From Oscillospiraceae bacterium (GTDB taxonomy: Bacteria > Bacillota > Clostridia > Oscillospirales > Ruminococcaceae): a DNA stretch of 42,048 nucleotides. Positions 37,227 to 42,048 of this stretch are shown here, one piece after another. The notes under the pieces are model-generated. The model saw only the letters and a program-made list of their open reading frames with translations. It was not told the DNA's origin and ran no database searches. The translations under genes and the position numbers were made by a program. The stretch's first letter is position 1. Each line of letters starts with the position of its first letter. The stretch lies in NCBI GenBank assembly GCA_028689635.1, contig JAQVCU010000015.1, positions 1-42,048 on the forward strand. The letters run 5' to 3'.

Positions 37227-38108
37227 ATGACGGGAAAAAACAAAAAAGGCGGCCTTGGAAAGGGCTTGGAAGCGCTTTTTGTGGATAATACGGCGGGGGA
37301 CGGCGGCGTTGTCACCCTGCGGGTCTCCGAGATCGAGCCCAACAAAGGGCAGCCGCGAAAAGATTTTGACGAGGGAGCCCTGGCAGATTTGGCCGATTCC
37401 ATCCGCGTCCATGGGGTGATCCAGCCGCTGCTGGTGCGGCCGGTTCCCACCGGAGGATATCAGCTGGTGGCGGGGGAGCGCCGTTGGCGGGCCTCCCGCA
37501 TGGCTGGCCTGGCGGAGGTGCCGGTGGTCATCCGGGAAATGTCCGATAACGAGGTCATGGAGCTGGCGCTGATCGAAAACCTGCAAAGGGAAGACCTAAA
37601 CCCCTTGGAGGAAGCTTTGGGCTATCAGGCCCTGATCGAGGCCCACGGCATGACCCAGGAACAGGTGGCACAGACCATTGGAAAATCCCGCCCGGCGGTG
37701 GCCAACGCCTTGCGGTTGCTGCGCCTGCCCCAGGAGGTAAGCGAACTTGTGCGCCAGGGCGCCCTTTCCGCAGGCCACGCCCGGGCGCTTTTGGGAATGG
37801 AGTCGCCGGAGCAGATCATCGCAGCGGCAAAATTGGCGGTAGAAAAGGAGCTCTCTGTGCGCGAGGTGGAAAAGATCGCGCGGATCTCGGCGCCGGCGCC
37901 GGTAAAAGAAAAAAAAGAGCCCAAAAAAGAGAATTACTACAGGGAATTGGAGCTGGCGCTGGAAACCGCCATGGGCCGGAAGGTGAAGATCCATTCCAAA
38001 GGGAAAAAGGGCGCATTGGAGATCGAGTATTTCGACAAAGAGGATCTGGCTGCCCTGGCGGAAAAACTCAGCGGCGAAAAAGTCTCTTCGGAGGATTTTG
38101 CCGGCTGA
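37227..38108 (+). CDS. parB: chromosome partitioning protein ParB (Spo0J)
   Basis: 293 residues. N-terminal GLGKGLEALF, the arm that stimulates ParA; CTPase/ParB domain with GERRWRASRMAG and ENLQREDLNPLEEA; helix-turn-helix (TQEQVAQTIGKSRPAVANALRLLRLP) that reads parS; C-terminal dimer domain. GGAGG sits before ATG 37227. It forms an operon with parA and probably the thioesterase gene 20 bases downstream. Confidence 0.97.
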   Translation: MTGKNKKGGLGKGLEALFVDNTAGDGGVVTLRVSEIEPNKGQPRKDFDEGALADLADSIRVHGVIQPLLVRPVPTGGYQLVAGERRWRASRMAGLAEVPVVIREMSDNEVMELALIENLQREDLNPLEEALGYQALIEAHGMTQEQVAQTIGKSRPAVANALRLLRLPQEVSELVRQGALSAGHARALLGMESPEQIIAAAKLAVEKELSVREVEKIARISAPAPVKEKKEPKKENYYRELELALETAMGRKVKIHSKGKKGALEIEYFDKEDLAALAEKLSGEKVSSEDFAG

Positions 38109-38128
38109 CAAAGGAAAGAGGAACCGTC

Positions 38129-38881
38129 ATGGAAGGGTTTGAGCGAAAGATCATCGTGCCGATGCCGGAGTGTGACATCAAAAACCGTTGGAAGCTTTCC
38201 TGTATCATGCGTCAAATGCAGGAGGTGGGGGCCCAGCATCTGGAAGCCCTGGATATGGGCTTTCAAAAGCTGTGGGACGAGGGCTTTGTATTTTTGCTTT
38301 CCAAAATCCTGCTGGAGATCCGCCGCCGCCCGGTTGGCGGCGAACGGCTGCGGGTGGTCACTCAGCCGCGCCCCCCAAAGGGCGCGCAGTTTTTGCGGGA
38401 CATCTGTTTCTATGACCAAAACGGCGAGGAGATCATCTGCGCCGGGACGGCTTGGATGCTGGCAGATCCGGTGAGCCGTACCATCCGCCGGCCGGCGGAG
38501 TACCCCTATGTCATCCCCTATGCGCAAGAGCCCTATTCCGACGCGGCGGCAAAGCTCAAATGCAGGGCGCCGGAGACGCTGGAGCCCCTGGGGAGCCGGG
38601 AAGTGCGGTACAGCGATCTGGACACCAACGGCCATGTGAACAACGCGGTTTATGGCGATATCGTCTGCGACCATCTTCCGATGGAAGAGATACGGCGGCG
38701 GGAGATCGCCCGGTTTAAGATCCACTACGCCCGGGAAGCGCGCAGCGGGGATATCCTGGAGCTGTTTGGCGGAGCGCTGACGGCGGATAGCCGCTATCAG
38801 CTGGGGAAGCGCGGGGAAGAAAAATGCTTTGAAGCCGAGGTGGAATATGGCCCCCTTGGCGAGGAACCCGCAAGTAAGTAG
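38129..38881 (+). CDS. acyl-ACP thioesterase
   Basis: 250 residues. Releases fatty acids from acyl carrier protein. Two hotdog repeats, the first with CDIKNRWKLSCIMRQMQEVGAQHLEALDMGF and the second with REVRYSDLDTNGHVNNAVYGDIVCDHLP, whose Asp-x-Asn-x-His-x-Asn segment carries the catalytic Asn and His of plant Fat-type and bacterial enzymes. GAGGA lies about 7 bases before ATG 38129. An unusual neighbour for parAB, though the short gap suggests co-transcription. Substrate chain length cannot be read from sequence. Confidence 0.92.
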   Translation: MEGFERKIIVPMPECDIKNRWKLSCIMRQMQEVGAQHLEALDMGFQKLWDEGFVFLLSKILLEIRRRPVGGERLRVVTQPRPPKGAQFLRDICFYDQNGEEIICAGTAWMLADPVSRTIRRPAEYPYVIPYAQEPYSDAAAKLKCRAPETLEPLGSREVRYSDLDTNGHVNNAVYGDIVCDHLPMEEIRRREIARFKIHYAREARSGDILELFGGALTADSRYQLGKRGEEKCFEAEVEYGPLGEEPASK

Positions 38882-38941
38882 TTTTGTTATAATATATTAC
38901 AATGCGTATAATAAAAGCTGCCTCGGCAGCAGAAAAAATGA

Positions 38942-38970
38942 TTGACAAAGACGGCACGCCATTGTATAAT
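38942..38970 (+). promoter_or_regulatory. consensus promoter of the tRNA unit
   Basis: TTGACA (38942-38947), spacer 17, TATAAT (38965-38970): a perfect match on both boxes, 31 bases before tRNA-Met. Confidence 0.93.
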
Positions 38971-39001
38971 ATAATTCGCCTGATATACGGGCTTTGTACA
39001 T

Positions 39002-39078
39002 GGCGGTATAGCTCAGTTGGCTAGAGCATGCGGTTCATACCCGCAGTGTCGGCGGTTCGAATCCACCTACCGCTACCA
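39002..39078 (+). tRNA. tRNA-Met (CAT anticodon)
   Basis: 77 bases including encoded CCA. Acceptor stem GGCGGTA / TACCGCT (G-U at the end), D loop AGCTCAGTTGGCTAGAGC, anticodon stem GCGGT / ACCGC-type around loop TTCATAC with CAT, T arm GGCGGTTCGAATCCACC. The acceptor end is fully paired, which argues against an initiator. An Ile-CAU (lysidine) tRNA is possible but elongator Met is the simpler reading. Confidence 0.95.
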
Positions 39079-39118
39079 TGACAGAACGCCCCGGTTCCCG
39101 GGGCTTTCCATAAAAGGC

Positions 39119-39193
39119 GGCCCGTTGGTCAAGCGGTTAAGACACGGCCCTTTCACGGCTGTAACACGAGTTCGATTCTCGTACGGGTCACCA
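39119..39193 (+). tRNA. tRNA-Glu (TTC anticodon)
   Basis: 75 bases including encoded CCA. Acceptor GGCCCGT / ACGGGTC, anticodon loop CTTTCAC with TTC, T arm ACGAGTTCGATTCTCGT. A short hairpin GCCCCGG / CCGGGGC (39088-39104) lies between the two tRNAs, probably a processing element. Both share the promoter at 38942. Confidence 0.95.
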
Positions 39194-39196
39194 AAC

Positions 39197-39229
39197 AAAA
39201 GACCAGTCAATTTTGACTGGTCTTTTTTG
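39197..39229 (+). terminator. terminator of the tRNA unit
   Basis: AAAAGACCAGTCAA / TTGACTGGTCTTTT stem with TTTTTT, right after tRNA-Glu. Confidence 0.9.
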
Positions 39230-39311
39230 CGCGCAAAAAATGGAAAACGGGCGGTTTTTCGGAAAAAGGCCGGGGCATACTAAAGCCAATACCGTCGTGG
39301 AGGGGAAGCAG

Positions 39312-40007
39312 ATGGAATGGCTGATGGAACTGAGCCATGTCGATAAATTCTACAGCGCAGGAAAGGCCCAGGTACACGCCCTGGAGGATGTCTCGCTAAA
39401 AGTGCAGCGGGGGGAATTTTTGGCTGTCGTCGGGCGTTCAGGGTCGGGAAAATCCACCCTGATGAACCTCCTGGGCTGTTTGGATACGCCCACCCGCGGC
39501 AGCTACCGCCTGGAGGGGACGGACGTGGCCCAACTGGACGACAATGCCCTTTCGGGTATCCGCAACCACAGGATCGGCTTTATCTTTCAGGGCTTTAACC
39601 TGATCCCCAGCCTTACCGCGGAAGAAAACGTAGAGCTGCCGCTGATCTACCGGCGGATGGAACCCCGCCGCCGCCGGGTACTCTGCCGGGAGGCCCTGGA
39701 ACAGGTGGGGCTGGAGGAGCGGCGGCGGCATTTGCCGGGGCAGATGTCCGGCGGGCAGCAGCAACGGGTGGCCATTGCCCGCGCCATCGCCGCCCAGCCG
39801 CCCATCGTGTTGGCGGACGAGCCGACCGGCAATCTGGATAGCCGCTCCGGGGCGGAGGTCATGGGGATCCTGCAGGGGCTTTGGAGGCGGGGACATACGG
39901 TGGTCCTCATCACCCACGACAACACAGTGGCGGCGACGGCCCGGCGGCAGGTGAAAATGGCGGATGGAAGGGTGACCGGAGATAGTTTCAACTGTTTGGA
40001 CAGGTGA
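39312..40007 (+). CDS. ABC transporter ATP-binding protein, MacB/LolD type
   Basis: 231 residues. Walker [11 protein letters not shown]-loop [25 protein letters not shown], signature [17 protein letters not shown], Walker [14 protein letters not shown] and H-loop ITHD. This subtype normally drives a FtsX/MacB-fold permease that exports peptides or lipids. No permease gene is adjacent; the next genes are on the other strand. ATG 39312 follows GGAGGGG; the longer open frame upstream overlaps the tRNA terminator. Partner unknown. Confidence 0.92.
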   Translation: MEWLMELSHVDKFYSAGKAQVHALEDVSLKVQRGEFLAVVGRSGSGKSTLMNLLGCLDTPTRGSYRLEGTDVAQLDDNALSGIRNHRIGFIFQGFNLIPSLTAEENVELPLIYRRMEPRRRRVLCREALEQVGLEERRRHLPGQMSGGQQQRVAIARAIAAQPPIVLADEPTGNLDSRSGAEVMGILQGLWRRGHTVVLITHDNTVAATARRQVKMADGRVTGDSFNCLDR

Positions 40008-40030
40008 ATGTGGAAAAATCAAAGCGGAAT

Positions 40031-40062
40031 AAAAAGGCGGCCGCAGCATCAGCTGCGGCCGC
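40031..40062 (-). terminator. terminator of the 37-residue peptide gene
   Basis: 11-bp stem GCGGCCGCAGC / GCTGCGGCCGC with a 4-base loop; TTTTT follows on the minus strand. The stretch 40063-40125 has nothing else. Confidence 0.75.
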
Positions 40063-40125
40063 AGGGCAAACTCTAAAACAAAACAACAAGAATAATTCAT
40101 CAAATAAAATACAAAAAGCAATATT

Positions 40126-40239
40126 TTACAGATACCGTTTCCCTTTTTCTTCGTAAAGATAATCCAGCCCACGGGCTGCGGCAACAGCCACAGCGCCCAG
40201 GATTGCCAGGGCGGCGGCGACTTTCATCCAAAGCTTCAC
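40126..40239 (-). CDS. 37-residue single-pass membrane peptide
   Basis: GTG start at 40239 with AGGAGG 8 bases upstream; reads MKLWMKVAAALAILGAVAVA, then AARGLDYLYEEKGKRYL and TAA. One Ala/Val-rich membrane helix with a basic start and a charged, Tyr-rich tail. A strong ribosome site and its own terminator support a real gene despite the small size. No family recognised. It is the last gene after the DOMON-like gene on the same strand (85-base gap). Confidence 0.7.
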   Translation of the reverse strand: MKLWMKVAAALAILGAVAVAAARGLDYLYEEKGKRYL

Positions 40240-40324
40240 AGCCAACTCCTCCTTTTCTCATATTCGCGGCGGCAGAAATGGGGGTACTCCGTCCCAGCTG
40301 CCAAAAGGGACGGCCCGCAAAACG

Positions 40325-40906
40325 TCAGTAAGCGACGATCTCAAATTCGCCGAAGGAATGGGCGTCGTAGGGGTCGGGACGGGTAAAATCTACCGGATAA
40401 AAACAGCCGTAGTGGCGGGTGCCCGCGGCGTCATCCACTTTGTAAAGGTTCCCTGTCAGCCGGTGCTCCAAAGGGAGCTCGTGGGCGCCATAAACGCTGT
40501 CCAGAGCCGTCAGAGGAAGAGCTACCACAGCGCCCCAATAGATCCCTTCCAGATCCTCGCCCACATAGGCTTTCAGCTGGGGCAGGACAAAATATTCCGC
40601 CAGGGGGGATATTTTGTCCGGGCCGCAGACCAGCCATTGGCCGCGCCCGTCGGAGCCGCAGCGCAGGGAGATCCAGCGGGAGGAGCGCTCCGGGAAGAAA
40701 TTCAGGTTGCAGATCAGGCGGCTTTGGGGGGAAGGGGCGGTCTCAAAAGCCCACATGCGCAGGCAGAAATCCGTCTCGTTGACGCACAGCCGCGCCTGAG
40801 CCAGGGGCTTATAATCCCGCTTTTCCAGCGGATAATTGACGATTTTTGCCACAGGAAAGGAATCCCACACAGGGAGGCCGGAAACTTTGTTGATGGGAAA
40901 GGACAC
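40325..40906 (-). CDS. DOMON/CBM9-like domain protein
   Basis: 193 residues, no signal peptide. The order WDSFPVAKIVNYPLEKRDYKPLAQARLCVNETDFCLRMWAFE, then NLNFFPERSSRWISLRCG and YVGEDLEGIYWGAVVALPLTALDSVYG resembles the stand-alone carbohydrate-binding family 9-like/DOMON proteins of Clostridia, though the match is by eye and partial. Function unknown. GTG 40906 with GAGGG 7 bases upstream is preferred; the frame also opens at TTG 40930 without a ribosome site. Confidence 0.6.
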   Translation of the reverse strand: MSFPINKVSGLPVWDSFPVAKIVNYPLEKRDYKPLAQARLCVNETDFCLRMWAFETAPSPQSRLICNLNFFPERSSRWISLRCGSDGRGQWLVCGPDKISPLAEYFVLPQLKAYVGEDLEGIYWGAVVALPLTALDSVYGAHELPLEHRLTGNLYKVDDAAGTRHYGCFYPVDFTRPDPYDAHSFGEFEIVAY

Positions 40907-41036
40907 AGGGCATCCCTCGCTTTCTTCCAAGGCCCCGCCCTAAGACGGAAGGCCGAAAATCTTCTGCGGTATCATCAGTATATCATTTTTTTGGCAAAAT
41001 AACAGCCCTTTCTGCACCTACGGGAGAAAGAAACCT

Positions 41037-41555
41037 TTATAACAGCTTTTCGGAAAGGCCGGTACGCCCCAAGACATAATACAGCAGCAGGCCCAGCACA
41101 CAGCAGGGAACGATCTGTCCCAAAGAGACGCTGGTAAAATTCATCCAGAACAGGGCCCAGGAAAATCCCCCAGCCTCCAGCCAGGTGAGCTCCAGCCCGA
41201 TGACGACGCCGTTGACCAGCACCGGAGGGATGGTAGAGAGGATGGGAAGGCCGTGAAAACGGATCTTCCGCAGGGCAAAGGAGAGCAGGGCGGCGATCAG
41301 GGTAGCGGCGGTGCCAAAGACGATATCCACCGCCATGGTAAGGCCCATGCCGACGCCAATGACGTTGGTGAGGAGGCAGCCCACCGTGACGCCCCAGATC
41401 CCCAGAGGGGAGATGGCGGGCAGGATGGTCAGGGCCTCCGAGACCCGCAGCTGCACCGCGCCAAAGGAGGACATGGCCAGGGCGATGCTCACGGCGGTGT
41501 AGAGCGCCGCAATCATGGCGCAGACGCAGAGCGAGCGCACTTTGCTTTGTTTCAT
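41037..41555 (-). CDS. queT: QueT family transporter (queuosine precursor ECF S-component)
   Basis: 172 residues with five or six membrane segments and the family patterns VQLRVSEALTILPAISPLGIWGVTVGCLLTNVIG, DIVFGTAATLIAALLSFAL and a C-terminal SVSLGQIVPCCVLGLLLYYVL. QueT is thought to bring preQ0/preQ1 into the cell as the S-component of an ECF transporter. ATG 41555 is 8 bases from AAAGGA; ATG 41561 is too close. The preQ1-like leader directly upstream supports the assignment. Confidence 0.92.
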   Translation of the reverse strand: MKQSKVRSLCVCAMIAALYTAVSIALAMSSFGAVQLRVSEALTILPAISPLGIWGVTVGCLLTNVIGVGMGLTMAVDIVFGTAATLIAALLSFALRKIRFHGLPILSTIPPVLVNGVVIGLELTWLEAGGFSWALFWMNFTSVSLGQIVPCCVLGLLLYYVLGRTGLSEKLL

Positions 41556-41562
41556 ATTCATT

Positions 41563-41610
41563 TTCCTTTCGTAGTTTGGTTTATAGTCAGGAGTTTGCGA
41601 CTGACTGCCG
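41563..41610 (-). promoter_or_regulatory. preQ1-I riboswitch-like leader of queT
   Basis: On the minus strand: AGTCAG stem, loop TCGCAAACTC, closing CTGACT, then the A-rich tail ATAAACCAAACTACG and the ribosome site AAAGGA. This is the small stem-loop plus A-rich tail plan of preQ1-I (B. subtilis queC tail is ATAAAAAACTAAGG), and loop TCG can pair with tail CGA as the pseudoknot. Ligand binding would hide the ribosome site. Motif match is partial. Confidence 0.55.
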
Positions 41611-41634
41611 CGCCGTTTCCGGCACAGCATCCAT

Positions 41635-41663
41635 ATTCTACCGTATTTTATCCCCGTTGGCAA
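41635..41663 (-). promoter_or_regulatory. queT promoter
   Basis: -35 TTGCCA (41658-41663), spacer 17, -10 TAGAAT (41635-41640), just upstream of the riboswitch-like leader. Confidence 0.65.
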
Positions 41664-42048
41664 GGCGCAGAAAGCAAAATAAATACAAAAGGGAATATTT
41701 TAATCGAATAATACATAATTTGAGAAATAGAAAGCCAAAGATTGTACTATTGATCTGAAATATTACAATCAGTAGATAGAAATGAGGGGGGATTTCCCCA
41801 GTTTCCCGTGGGAAATGTGGAAAATAAAGGCCCTGCGGCAAAAGGGCCGGGCGGGAAAAGGCCGCTGTATAGGAGTTTTGCTGGAAAAAAAGATGCGCCG
41901 CAGTTTCTGCGGCGCATGGAGAAAGAGGGTATCCCGAATTCTGTGTAAACGATGAAAAGCAGTGCAAATAGAGCAAATTATTTTAGGGGAGCAGCTTCGT
42001 CTTCAGGGGCCGCTCCCTTGCGGTTATATTAGCGGCAAGGCCGCCGCA
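41664..42048. other. right-edge spacer, no clear gene
   Basis: AT-rich to 41790, then a near-palindrome TTTCCC-GT-GGGAAA (41802-41815). On the minus strand a frame open from the right edge ends at 41983 (last residues KTKLLP), 66 bases before the terminator at 41884; it may be the tail of a gene lying outside, but is too short to assign. Confidence 0.4.
41884..41917 (-). terminator. terminator of a gene entering from the right edge
   Basis: 11-bp stem ATGCGCCGCAG / CTGCGGCGCAT with a 3-base loop, followed on the minus strand by CTTTTTTT. Confidence 0.75.

Noticed and set aside
41802..41815. TTTCCC-GT-GGGAAA as a Noc-binding site
   Set aside because: The known Noc site is ATTTCCCGGGAAAT with no bases between the halves; the two extra central bases change the spacing.

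Overview
The window reads as chromosomal DNA of a fairly GC-rich, low-GC-phylum bacterium (Bacillota, class Clostridia, probably Oscillospiraceae-like). The reasons are the Bacillus/Clostridium-type origin order (gyrA-gyrB-remB-recF-rlbA-dnaN-dnaA | rpmH-rnpA-yidD-yidC-khpB-mnmE-mnmG-rsmG-noc-parA-parB), AGGAGG-type ribosome binding sites, a T-box leader, a class B sortase with wall-type secreted proteins, and frequent TTG starts. The family placement is inference from gene content.

Layout. 1-6400: end of a secreted-protein gene, type-2 ileS with an isoleucine T-box, a NusG-domain-II protein, a Nudix hydrolase, and a divergent M14-peptidase-like protein that seems to have lost its catalytic residues. 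6400-12550: an accessory surface region with a perfect 257-bp tandem promoter duplication, a Ser-rich repeat protein, a class B sortase, an NPETG-ending secreted protein, a FucU/RbsD protein and a membrane-anchored DPV-repeat protein. Two of these promoters share a TGAC-N7-TGAC box upstream of the -10. Three 90-bp hairpin repeats close the region. 12550-13900: a PNPOx-like flavoprotein and a DUF554 membrane protein.

13943-24285 is the left replication arm, all on the minus strand, and from 24811 the right arm is on the plus strand. The strand switch, DnaA-box-like repeats on both sides of dnaA and a (TAG)5 DnaA-trio mark oriC. 33105-36221 is a low-GC island with an HNH protein, a TnpW-like protein and a large serine recombinase. 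It sits between noc and parA and is bracketed by imperfect inverted repeats that look like two halves of one terminator. parS sites lie inside mnmG and just upstream of parA.

38100-42048: an acyl-ACP thioesterase, tRNA-Met and tRNA-Glu under a consensus promoter, an ABC ATPase without a permease, a 37-residue membrane peptide, a DOMON-like protein and queT with a preQ1-riboswitch-like leader.

No fully unprecedented system is proven here. The best candidates for novelty are the sortase/repeat-protein surface locus with its duplicated promoter, and the recombinase island lodged in the partition cluster.
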